64,000 bases of DNA from Paraburkholderia kururiensis. Its GTDB lineage: Bacteria > Pseudomonadota > Gammaproteobacteria > Burkholderiales > Burkholderiaceae. A model generated the notes under the pieces. That model did not search any database. It was not told where the DNA came from and saw nothing but the letters and a program-made list of their open reading frames with translations. This document shows positions 52,513 through 61,200 of this stretch, piece by piece (the stretch's first letter is position 1; each line of letters starts with the position of its first letter). The stretch is from positions 4,650,001 through 4,714,000 of the forward strand of contig NZ_CP139965.1 of NCBI RefSeq assembly GCF_034424375.1. The letters are read 5' to 3'. A program made the translations under genes and the position numbers.

Positions 52513-53994
52513 ATGCATTCGCATCCTGAAGCCGCAGATACGCTGATCGTCGGAGCCCAGCTTTACGACGGCACGGGCGCGCCGCCCGTGGAGCGCGACG
52601 TGGCCATCCGCAACGGCCGCGTCGTCGCGATCGGCAATCTGTCGAACTGGCTGGCCGAGGAGGTCGTGGAGGCGAACGGCCGCGCGCTCGCGCCGGGTTT
52701 CATCGACGTCCACACCCACGACGACACGCACGTCATCCGCTCGCCGCAGATGCTGCCGAAGCTGAGCCAGGGCGTGACGACGGTGATCGTGGGCAACTGC
52801 GGGATCAGCGCGTCGCCCATGGCGCTCAAGGGCGAGCCGCCCGACCCGATGAACCTGCTCGGCGAGCGCGACGCGTTCCAGTACCCGACCTTCGCGGCCT
52901 ACGTCGACGCCGTGAACGCCGCGCGGCCCGCGGTGAACGTCGCGGCGCTGGTCGGCCACACGGCGCTGCGCAACAACCACATGGACCGGCTCGACCGCAC
53001 CGCGACCGCCGCCGAGATCGACGGCATGCGCGCGCAGCTCGAAGAAGCGCTCGCGCACGGTGCGCTGGGCTTGAGCACCGGGCTCGCGTATGGCTCGGCG
53101 TTCGCGGCGTCGACGGAAGAAGTGATGGCGCTCGCCGAGCCGCTTGCCGCGGCGGGCGCGGTCTACACGACGCACATGCGTACGGAGTTCGACGGCATTC
53201 TGGACGCCATGGACGAAGCGTTTCGCGTGGGCCGCCACGCCCAGGTGCCGGTCGTGATCTCGCACCTCAAGTGCGCGGGGCCGTCGAACTGGGGCCGCAG
53301 CACCGAAGTGCTCGAACGGCTGGAGCGCGCGCGGCGCCTTCAGCCGGTGGGCTGCGACTGCTATCCGTACAACCGCAGTTCGTCGACGCTCGATCTCAAG
53401 CAGGTGACGGGCGACATCGACATCACGGTCACGTGGTCGGAGCCGCATCCCGAGATGGCGGGCAAGCGTATCAAGGAGATTGCGGCGGAGTGGGGCGTGA
53501 GCCAGCAGGACGCCGCGAAGCGCCTGCAACCGGCGGGCGCGGTGTACCACAACATGTCCGAGGACGACGTGCGGCGCATCCTCGCGCATCCGGCCAGCAT
53601 GGTGGGCTCGGACGGCTTGCCGAACGATCCGCTGCCGCATCCGCGGCTGTGGGGCGCATTTCCGCGTGTGCTCGGCCACTACGCGCGCGACATGGCGCTC
53701 ATGCCGCTCGAAGAAGCCGTGCGCAAGATGACGTCGCTCTCCGCACGCCGCTTCGGCTTGGCGCAGCGCGGCGAGGTGCACGTGGGCTATCACGCTGACC
53801 TCGTGCTGTTCGACCCGGCGCGCGTGCGCGACGCCGCGACGTTCGAACGGCCCCAGCAACCGGCGGACGGCATCGACGCCGTGTGGGTCAACGGCGTGTT
53901 GTCGTACCGCGAGGGTCAGCCGTCCGGCGAGCGGGCCGGGCATTTCGTGGCGCGCGGAGCGGTGCCGGCGGGAGCGGCACAACGCGCGTTCTGA
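52513..53994 (+). CDS. N-acyl-D-amino-acid deacylase (D-aminoacylase)
   Basis: A 493-residue amidohydrolase-superfamily enzyme that hydrolyses N-acyl-D-amino acids. APGFIDVHTHDDTHV carries His67 and His69; Cys96 in TVIVGNCGISASP, His221 in VYTTHMRTE and His251 in VISHLKCAG match, almost number for number, the zinc ligands of Alcaligenes D-aminoacylase. The C-terminal beta-strand lid (MTSLSARRFGLAQRGEVHVGYHADLVLFDPARV) is the superfamily domain. It forms an operon with rpiR in front and ridA behind; released D-amino acid would feed the divergent deaminase. Confidence 0.93.
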   Translation: MHSHPEAADTLIVGAQLYDGTGAPPVERDVAIRNGRVVAIGNLSNWLAEEVVEANGRALAPGFIDVHTHDDTHVIRSPQMLPKLSQGVTTVIVGNCGISASPMALKGEPPDPMNLLGERDAFQYPTFAAYVDAVNAARPAVNVAALVGHTALRNNHMDRLDRTATAAEIDGMRAQLEEALAHGALGLSTGLAYGSAFAASTEEVMALAEPLAAAGAVYTTHMRTEFDGILDAMDEAFRVGRHAQVPVVISHLKCAGPSNWGRSTEVLERLERARRLQPVGCDCYPYNRSSSTLDLKQVTGDIDITVTWSEPHPEMAGKRIKEIAAEWGVSQQDAAKRLQPAGAVYHNMSEDDVRRILAHPASMVGSDGLPNDPLPHPRLWGAFPRVLGHYARDMALMPLEEAVRKMTSLSARRFGLAQRGEVHVGYHADLVLFDPARVRDAATFERPQQPADGIDAVWVNGVLSYREGQPSGERAGHFVARGAVPAGAAQRAF

Positions 53995-54110
53995 ATTCAG
54001 CGTTCAAGTTCCGTCGTATGCCGGCCGGTGTGCCGGCATACCGGGACGGCATTCCTCTCGCGCGTCGCACTTTCGCGGCGCGCGCCAACAATCGACCAGG
54101 AGCAGAAACG

Positions 54111-54500
54111 ATGAAGCGTTATGGTGTGGAAGGCGGCAAGGGCACGGGCGGTCAGCACATGCCGTTTGCGCGTGCGGTGGAGGCGGACGGTTGGCTCTTC
54201 GTCTCGGGCCAGACGCCGATGGAAAACGGCGAAGTGATCAATGGCGGCATCGTCGAGCAGTCGCACAAGGCGATCCAGAACATGGTCGCCATCCTGAAGG
54301 AGGCCGGCTACGGCAGCGAGCACGTCGTGCGCTGCGGCGTGTGGCTGGATGACCCGCGCGACTTTGCGTCGTTCAACAAGGTGTTTCGCGAGTACTTCGG
54401 CGAGCATCCGCCGGCGCGCGCCTGCGTCGTCTCGAGCATGGTGGTGGACTGCAAGGTCGAGATCGACTGCGTGGCCTACAAGGCGCCGGCAGAGAAGTAA
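54111..54500 (+). CDS. RidA-family enamine/imine deaminase
   Basis: A 129-residue trimeric RidA-type protein. WLFVSGQTPMENGEVINGGI is the N-terminal signature, QSHKAIQNMVAILKEAGYGSEHVVR the helix, and PPARACVVSSMVVDCKVEIDCVAY carries the catalytic Arg. RidA hydrolyses reactive 2-aminoacrylate-type enamines to keto acids; these arise from PLP dehydratases such as the deaminase in this cluster. It follows D-aminoacylase by 116 bases. CAGGAGCAGAAACG precedes the ATG. Convergent with queF, eight bases apart. Confidence 0.9.
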   Translation: MKRYGVEGGKGTGGQHMPFARAVEADGWLFVSGQTPMENGEVINGGIVEQSHKAIQNMVAILKEAGYGSEHVVRCGVWLDDPRDFASFNKVFREYFGEHPPARACVVSSMVVDCKVEIDCVAYKAPAEK

Positions 54501-54508
54501 GCCGCGCC

Positions 54509-55333
54509 TTACTGCCGGGCGAGCCGCGCGTTGTCCGGCATCGGCAGGTTGTAGTTGGTGCGGAACGGGTTGATGTCGAGCCCGCCGCGCCGCGTATAGC
54601 GCGCGTAGACCGCGAGCTTCACGGGCTGGCATTCGCGCAGGATGTCCACGAAGATGCGCTCCACGCATTGCTCGTGAAACCCCGTGTGATTGCGGTACGA
54701 AATGATGTAGCGCAGGAGCCCCGCCTGATCGATCTGCGGGCCCACGTAGTGAATCTGCACGCTGCCCCAGTCCGGCTGGCCCGTGACGGGGCAATTCGAT
54801 TTGAGCAGGTTCGACACCAGCGTTTCCTCCACCGGCGCCTCGCCCAGTGCCGCGCGCAGCAGCGACGGGTCCGGATGGTAGACGTCGGCGTCGAGATCGA
54901 GCCGGTCCAGCGAAAGCCCTTCGAACTCTTCGAACGGGAGCTTGGCGAATGCCGCGGGCGGGTCGAGCCGCACCGACACCGACGCGCCGCACGCCGCGGC
55001 CACGTCGCGCTTGATGGTGTCGCGCACGGCGTCGATGGATTCGAACGGCGTCTGCGCGAACGACCCGAGGTAGAGCTTGAACGACTTCGACTCGACGATG
55101 TTCGGCGAGTCGGCCGGAATGAAGAACGTGGCCACGGCGATCTGGGGCTTGCCGCGCGTGTTGAGCCACGAAAGCTCGTAGGCGTTCCAGATGTCGGTGC
55201 CGAAGAACGGCAACTGTGCGCCGATGCCGATGGCTTCGCGCGCCGCGGCGCGCGCAATCGGGAAAAGCAGCGTGGGATCGTACTGTTCGGTGTACGTGGC
55301 GGGTTTGCCGAGCGGTGACTGTTCGGGTGTCAT
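54509..55333 (-). CDS. queF: NADPH-dependent 7-cyano-7-deazaguanine reductase
   Basis: A 274-residue reductase of preQ0 to preQ1 in queuosine biosynthesis. It is the long bimodular type: ESKSFKLYLGSF (81-92) is the QueF signature in the first half, and catalytic Cys181 in LKSNCPVTGQPDWG with Asp188 lies in the second. HTGFHEQCVERIFVDIL holds the late conserved residues. The ATG overlaps the stop of the 5'-nucleotidase gene (ATGA), so the two are likely coupled. Confidence 0.95.
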   Translation of the reverse strand: MTPEQSPLGKPATYTEQYDPTLLFPIARAAAREAIGIGAQLPFFGTDIWNAYELSWLNTRGKPQIAVATFFIPADSPNIVESKSFKLYLGSFAQTPFESIDAVRDTIKRDVAAACGASVSVRLDPPAAFAKLPFEEFEGLSLDRLDLDADVYHPDPSLLRAALGEAPVEETLVSNLLKSNCPVTGQPDWGSVQIHYVGPQIDQAGLLRYIISYRNHTGFHEQCVERIFVDILRECQPVKLAVYARYTRRGGLDINPFRTNYNLPMPDNARLARQ

Positions 55334-56232
55334 GATGCGTTCACGATGCCACTCGCGACGTGCCCCGTCGCCGTAACGGCGCGGGCCGATTCGCAGTGGC
55401 GGATCTGGTCGTCGAAGAAAAAGTCCGGTTCGAATTCGCGCAGGAACGCGCCCTTGTCGAGGCCGCCGAGGAACATCGCTTCGTCGATTTCGATGTTCCA
55501 GGCCATCAGCGTGCGAATGGCGCGCTCATGCGCTGGAGCCGACCGCGCCGTGACGAGCGCAGTGCGGATGCGCATGGGCGAGGCTTCGTCGGCGAGTTTC
55601 TGCAGACGGTGCAGCGCTTCCAGCAGCGGCTTGAGCGGCCCAACGGCCAGCGGCAGCTCGCGATTGTCGCGCTCGTGGCTCACGAACGCGCGCAGCCCGT
55701 CGCGCTGGAAAATCTGCTCCGCTTCGTCGGAAAAGAGCACCGCATCGCCGTCGAACGCGATACGAATTTCGTCCGGATACCGGCTTGCCATTGTCGCCGA
55801 TTCGGGCAGCACGCGTGCGGCGGGGAAACCGGCCGCGAGCGCGTCGCGCACGTCGCCGTGATTGGCCGACAGAAAGAGCGACGCGTTGAGGGGCTTCAGA
55901 TACCCGAACGGCGGACGGCCGCGCGTGAACACGCCGCGCTCGATGGCGAGTCCGTGTTCGCGGCACGAGCTGAACGCGCGCAGCCCGCTGATGGGGTCGC
56001 TGCGCGAGAGGATGGCCACTTCCACGCGATGCGCGCTGGTATTCAGCGCGAGCAGCTTGCGGATCAGCGCGAACGCCACGCCGGGCCGCGCCGGAACCGT
56101 GAGGCGCTCGCGCTGGAGCGCCTCGTAGGCTTGCAGGTCGCCGGTCTCGAAAACGCGGTTTTCTTCCTCGAAGTCGAACAGCGCCCGCGACGAGATGGCG
56201 ACGACCAGTTTGTCCGCGAGCGAGAGCGCCAT
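55330..56232 (-). CDS. 5'-nucleotidase (cytosolic NT5C1-like family)
   Basis: A 300-residue HAD-type 5'-nucleotidase. LVVAISSRALFDFEEENRVFE, VEVAILSRSDPISGLRAFSSC, YLKPLNASLFLSANHGDVRDAL and IRIAFDGDAVLFSDEAEQIF (the Asp-x-Asp metal site) are conserved with the family of mammalian cytosolic 5'-nucleotidase I. It dephosphorylates nucleoside monophosphates. The start MALSLADKLVVAISS fits. It precedes queF with a four-base overlap and follows ilvA by 40 bases on the same strand. Confidence 0.88.
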   Translation of the reverse strand: MALSLADKLVVAISSRALFDFEEENRVFETGDLQAYEALQRERLTVPARPGVAFALIRKLLALNTSAHRVEVAILSRSDPISGLRAFSSCREHGLAIERGVFTRGRPPFGYLKPLNASLFLSANHGDVRDALAAGFPAARVLPESATMASRYPDEIRIAFDGDAVLFSDEAEQIFQRDGLRAFVSHERDNRELPLAVGPLKPLLEALHRLQKLADEASPMRIRTALVTARSAPAHERAIRTLMAWNIEIDEAMFLGGLDKGAFLREFEPDFFFDDQIRHCESARAVTATGHVASGIVNAS

Positions 56233-56272
56233 GCGTGTGCGGTCCTGTTTTTACGGGCGCAGGCCGCAGCCC

Positions 56273-57796
56273 TTACGAGAGGAACAGCCGGTAGACCGGG
56301 TTCGCCGTTTCTTCCCAGTTCGGATAGCCGAGCGTGGCAAGGAAGCGGCCGAACTCGGCGTCTTCCGCCTTCGGCACCTGGATGCCGACGAGGATCGAGC
56401 TGTAGTCCGCGCCCTGGTTGCGGTAGTGGAACAGGCTGATGTTCCAGTTCGGCGCCATCGAAGAAAGGAACTTCATGAGCGCGCCCGGCCGCTCCGGAAA
56501 CTCGAAGCGGAAGAGCCGTTCGTCGTGCGCGAGCGGCGAGCGGCCGCCCACCATGTAGCGCACGTGCTGCTTGGAGAGCTCGTCGCCGGTGAGGTCGACC
56601 GTGGCGAACCCGTGCGCCTCGAAGTTGCCGGCGATCTGCGCGGACTCGCCGCGATTCTTGATCTGCACGCCAACGAAGATATGCGCGGACTGCGCGTCGG
56701 CGATGCGGTAGTTGAATTCCGTCACGCTGCGCGTGCCCACCAGCGCGCAGAACCGCTTGAAGCTGCCGCGCTCTTCGGGAATGGTGACGGCGAACACGGC
56801 TTCGCGCGACTCCCCCACCTCGGCGCGCTCGGCCACGAAGCGCATGCGGTCGAAGTTCATGTTGGCGCCGGAGGTGATCGCGATCAGCGTCTCGCCTTCG
56901 ATGCCTTCGCGTTCCGCGTACTGCTTCGCGCCTGCCACGGCGAGCGACCCGGCGGGTTCAAGCAGGCTGCGGGTGTCCTGAAACACGTCCTTGATCGCGG
57001 CGCACAGGGCGTCCGTATCCACGGTGATCACTTCGTCGAGCGTCTCGCGGCACACGCGGAACGTCTCTTCGCCCACGAGCTTCACCGCCGTGCCGTCCGA
57101 GAACAGGCCCACCTCGTTGAGCGCCACGCGCTCGCCGGCCTTGATGGATTTGGCCATGGCGCACGAGTCCTCGGTCTGCACGCCGATGACCTTGATCTCC
57201 GGGCGCACCGCTTTCACGTACGACGCCACGCCGGACGCGAGGCCGCCGCCGCCGATCGGCACGAAGATCGCGTGGATGGGGCCCTGGTGCTGGCTCAACA
57301 TTTCCATCGCGATCGTGCCCTGGCCGGCGATGACGTCGGGGTCGTCGAACGGATGCACGAAGGCGAGCTGGCGCTCCTCCTGGATCTTCAGGGCGTGCGC
57401 GTAGGCGTCGCTATACGATTCGCCGGCCTGCACCACCTCCACCGTCGGGCCGCCGTGGGCGCGCACCGCGTCCACCTTCACCTGCGGCGTGGTGATCGGC
57501 ACCACGATGACCGCCTTCACGCCGAGGCGCGCGGCCGAGTAGGCGACGCCCTGCGCGTGATTGCCGGCCGACGCCGTGATGACGCCGCGCGCGCGCACGT
57601 CGGCGGGCAGATTGATCATCTTGTTGTAGGCGCCGCGCAGCTTGAACGAGAACACCGGCTGGTTGTCTTCGCGCTTCAGGTAAATGGCGTTGTGCATCCG
57701 TGCCGAGAGGTTCGGCGCATGTTCGAGTTCGGTCTCGCGGGCCACGTCGTAGACGCGTGCGGTGAGGATCTTCTTGAGATAGTCGTGGGGAGCCAT
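56273..57796 (-). CDS. ilvA: Threonine ammonia-lyase, biosynthetic
   Basis: Converts threonine to 2-oxobutyrate, the first step to isoleucine. The 507-residue fold-type II PLP enzyme has Lys52 in VFSFKLRGAYNKM, TASAGNHAQGVAYSA, the cofactor loop PIGGGGLASGVAS, and two C-terminal ACT-like regulatory domains (starting near FAVTIPEERGSFKRF and RLFRFEFPERPGALMKFL) that bind isoleucine and valine. It is the long allosteric form, distinct from the short dehydratase at 41.6 kb. Its 5' region contains a strong hairpin at 57879-57902. Confidence 0.96.
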   Translation of the reverse strand: MAPHDYLKKILTARVYDVARETELEHAPNLSARMHNAIYLKREDNQPVFSFKLRGAYNKMINLPADVRARGVITASAGNHAQGVAYSAARLGVKAVIVVPITTPQVKVDAVRAHGGPTVEVVQAGESYSDAYAHALKIQEERQLAFVHPFDDPDVIAGQGTIAMEMLSQHQGPIHAIFVPIGGGGLASGVASYVKAVRPEIKVIGVQTEDSCAMAKSIKAGERVALNEVGLFSDGTAVKLVGEETFRVCRETLDEVITVDTDALCAAIKDVFQDTRSLLEPAGSLAVAGAKQYAEREGIEGETLIAITSGANMNFDRMRFVAERAEVGESREAVFAVTIPEERGSFKRFCALVGTRSVTEFNYRIADAQSAHIFVGVQIKNRGESAQIAGNFEAHGFATVDLTGDELSKQHVRYMVGGRSPLAHDERLFRFEFPERPGALMKFLSSMAPNWNISLFHYRNQGADYSSILVGIQVPKAEDAEFGRFLATLGYPNWEETANPVYRLFLS

Positions 57797-57967
57797 GCTG
57801 GGGATGCGCGCCGCGCTGGGTGAGGAGGGAAAGCGTCAATGATAGCGCCATTGAGCCTCGCTCAGGCCGCCGCCAGGCGCCCCGCAAAGCCCCTTGCGGG
57901 GCAGGGTGGCGGTCAGCGCCGGCCAGCATGATGAGTTAGAATCTCGTTTTGGAACAAGGACCGAAAG

Positions 57968-58072
57968 ATGCGCTGGCAGCCTCGGATCGCCCATTTGATG
58001 CCCGCGCGGCGCGAGACCCGCCCCGCGGCGCAGCGGCACGCCCGCCACGCACGATCGTGTAGCGGAATCTGA
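57968..58072 (+). CDS. Possible 34-residue upstream ORF
   Basis: ATG at 57968 follows AAGGA by seven bases and opens a 34-codon frame, MRWQPRIAHLMPARRETRPA and onward, Arg-rich, ending TGA at 58072. It lies in the predicted leader of the FAD/Fe-S gene, downstream of a TAGAAT hexamer. No known family. It may be a leader peptide or chance. Confidence 0.25.
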   Translation: MRWQPRIAHLMPARRETRPAAQRHARHARSCSGI

Positions 58073-58146
58073 GCCAGCGAAGTCCCCGGCAAGTTTGGCA
58101 GCGTTCGTTGCTTCACCCTGGCCGGCGCGGGCTTCACATCACGGTC

Positions 58147-58173
58147 GTCCGCAAATAGCAGAATATTTCGGAC
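58147..58173. repeat. Inverted repeat upstream of the FAD/Fe-S gene
   Basis: GTCCGCAAATA, six bases, TATTTCGGAC: ten paired bases with one bulged C. It ends 87 bases before the ATG and, being A/T-rich in the middle, looks like an operator or a leader hairpin. Confidence 0.6.
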
Positions 58174-58260
58174 ACGCTTCCCCAGAATGCGTCCCACGCG
58201 CACTGTCAGCCGGCGCTTACCGCACAGGTCCGCCGCGCAGACCCACCGAGTCGTCCTAAC

Positions 58261-61200
58261 ATGAACGCACCTCAAGTTTTCGATCCCCACGGGGCTGCCG
58301 CGGCAGTAGCCGCCGAAATCGAGCCGCGCCTGCGCGAAATTCCCTATAACTACACGTCGTTCTCCGACCGCGAAATCGTCATCCGGCTGCTCGGCGAAGA
58401 AGCATGGACGGCGCTCTCGGAACTGCGCGAAGAGCGCCGCACGGGTCGTTCGGCGCGCATGCTCTACGAGGTGCTGGGCGACATCTGGGTGGTGAGGCGC
58501 AATCCGTATCTTCAGGACGATCTGCTCGACAATCCGAAGCGCCGCGACCTGCTGATCGAGGCGCTCAATCACCGGCTCGCGGAAATCGAAAAGCGCCGCC
58601 GTGCCGACTTGCTCGAGCACAGCGACGAGGCGGGCATCGACCGCGCCGCACGCGTCGAAACGCTGGTAGGCGCTACGCGCCGCGCCATCGACCACTTCGC
58701 CGCCGAGTTCGCCAAGATGGCCGAACTGCGTCGCCGCGCAACGAAGGTGCTGGGCCGCCGCACGCAGAAGGACAACATCCGCTTCGACGGCCTCGCGCGC
58801 GTTTCGCACGTGACCGACGCGACCGACTGGCGCGTCGAGTATCCGTTCGTCGTGCTCACGCCGGACACCGAAGCGGAGATCGCCGGCCTCGTGAAGGCCT
58901 GCTTCGAACTCGGCCTCACCGTGATTCCGCGCGGAGGCGGCACGGGCTACACGGGCGGCGCGGTGCCGCTCACGCCGTTCTCGGCCGTCATCAACACCGA
59001 AAAGCTGGAGCAACTGGGCGCCGTCGAACTGACGGAGTTGCCGGGCGTGGCCCGCAAGGTGCCGACCATTTACTCCGGCGCGGGCGTGGTCACGCGCCGC
59101 GTGACCGAGGCCGCCGAGCAGGCCGGTTACGTGTTCGCCGTGGACCCCACGTCGCTCGACGCGTCGTGCATCGGCGGCAACATTGCGATGAATGCGGGCG
59201 GCAAGAAGGCCGTGCTGTGGGGCACCGCGCTCGACAACCTCGCCTGGTGGCGCATGGTCGATCCGGAGGGCAACTGGCTCGAAGTCACGCGCCTCGAGCA
59301 CAACCTGGGCAAGATTCACGACATTGCCGTGGCGCGCTTCGAACTGAAGTGGTTCGACGGCGAACATGCGCCGGGCGAAAAGCTGCTGCGCACGGAGACG
59401 CTCGAAATCGAGGGGCGGCGCTTCCGCAAGGAAGGGCTCGGCAAGGACGTCACCGACAAGTTCCTCGCCGGCCTGCCCGGCATCCAGAAGGAAGGCTGCG
59501 ACGGGCTCATCACGTCCGGGCGCTGGGTGCTGCACAAGATGCCCGCGCACACGCGCACTGTCTGCCTCGAGTTCTTCGGCCAGGCGCGCGAGGCCATTCC
59601 GAGCATCGTCGAAATCAAGGACTACCTGTTCGAAACGTCGAAGCAGGGCGGCGCGATTCTGGCCGGGCTGGAACACCTCGACGAGCGCTATCTGCGCGCC
59701 GTGGGCTACGCGACGAAGTCGAAGCGCAACGCGTTTCCGAAGATGGTGCTGATCGGCGACATCGTGGGCGACGACGCCGACGCGGTGGCCGCCGCCACCT
59801 CGGAAGTGGTGCGCATGGCCAACGGCAAGAGCGGCGAAGGCTTCGTCGCCGTAAGCGCCGAGGCGCGCAAGCGCTTCTGGCTGGACCGCAGCCGCACGGC
59901 CGCCATCGCGAAGCACACCAACGCGTTCAAGATCAACGAAGACGTCGTGATTCCGCTCGACCGCATGGGCGAGTACACGGACGGCATCGAGCGCATCAAC
60001 ATCGAGCTGTCGATCAAGAACAAGCTGCAACTGCTGGACGCGCTGGAAGCGTTCTTCAAGGCGGGCAAGCTGCCGCTCGGCAAGAGCGATGACGCCAACG
60101 AGATTCCCAGCGCCGAGCTGCTGGAAGACCGCGTGCAGCAGGCGCTCGACCTGCTGCGGCACGTGCGTGCGCGCTGGGAATTCCTGCGCGATCACCTCGA
60201 CATGCCGCTTGCCGAAGCGCAGCACCATCTGGTGCAGCTCGGCTACGAGGCGCTGGCCGAGAAGTTCGCCGACCGCGTCGACGTGCAGACCGACGCAAAC
60301 GTCTTCCACGTCACCCAGGACCGGACGATCCGCGTGTCGTGGAAGCAGGAGATTCGCGCGGAACTACGCCAGATCTTCAACGGCGGCGCGTTCAAGCCGA
60401 TCCTCGACGAGGCTCAGGCCATCCACAAGCGCGTGCTGCGCGGCCGCGTGTTCGTCGCGCTGCACATGCACGCGGGCGACGGTAACGTCCACACGAACAT
60501 CCCGGTCAACTCCGACAACTACGAGATGCTCCAGGACGCGCACGCCGCCGTGGCGCGCATCATGAAGCTCGCGCGTTCGCTGGATGGCGTGATCTCGGGC
60601 GAGCACGGCATCGGCATTACGAAGCTGGAGTTCCTCACCGAAGACGAGATCGCCGAATTCCGCGCGTACAAGCAGCGCGTCGATCCGCAAGGCCGCTTCA
60701 ACGCGGGCAAGCTGCTCGACGGCGCCGATCTGCGCAACGCCTACACGCCGAGCTTCGGGCTCATGGGTTACGAGTCGCTCATCATGCAGCAGTCCGACAT
60801 CGGCGCGATCTCCGCTTCGATCAAGGACTGCCTGCGCTGCGGCAAGTGCAAGCCGGTGTGCGCGACGCACGTGCCGCGCGCCAATCTGCTCTACAGCCCG
60901 CGCAACAAGATTCTCGCGACGTCGCTGCTGGTGGAGGCCTTCCTGTACGAGGAGCAGACGCGCCGCGGCGTGTCGATCAAGCATTGGGACGAGTTCAACG
61001 ACGTGGCCGACCACTGCACGGTCTGCCACAAGTGCGTGACGCCGTGCCCGGTGAAGATCGACTTCGGCGATGTCTCCATGAACATGCGCAACCTGCTGCG
61101 CAAGATGGGCAAGAAGAAGTTCAACGCCGGCAGCGCGGCGGGCATGTTCTTCCTGAACGCCACCAACCCGCAGACCATCAACCTCGCGCGTACCGCGATG

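Larger units (their letters stand above)
57797..58260. other. Divergent intergenic region between ilvA and the FAD/Fe-S fusion gene
   Basis: A 464-base gap. It contains a 9-bp perfect hairpin (57879-57902: GCCCCGCAA, six bases, TTGCGGGGC), a TAGAAT -10-like hexamer on the plus strand at 57937-57942, a possible 34-codon upstream ORF at 57968-58072 and an inverted repeat at 58147-58173. No tRNA or longer gene is seen. Confidence 0.6.

Noticed and set aside
57411..57929. Frame overlapping the ilvA start, with a Leu-rich stretch (MALSLTLSLLTQ) that resembles a leader peptide
   Set aside because: It does not stop before ilvA but runs about 385 bases into it, and no alternative hairpins overlap its Leu codons. 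Treated as chance.
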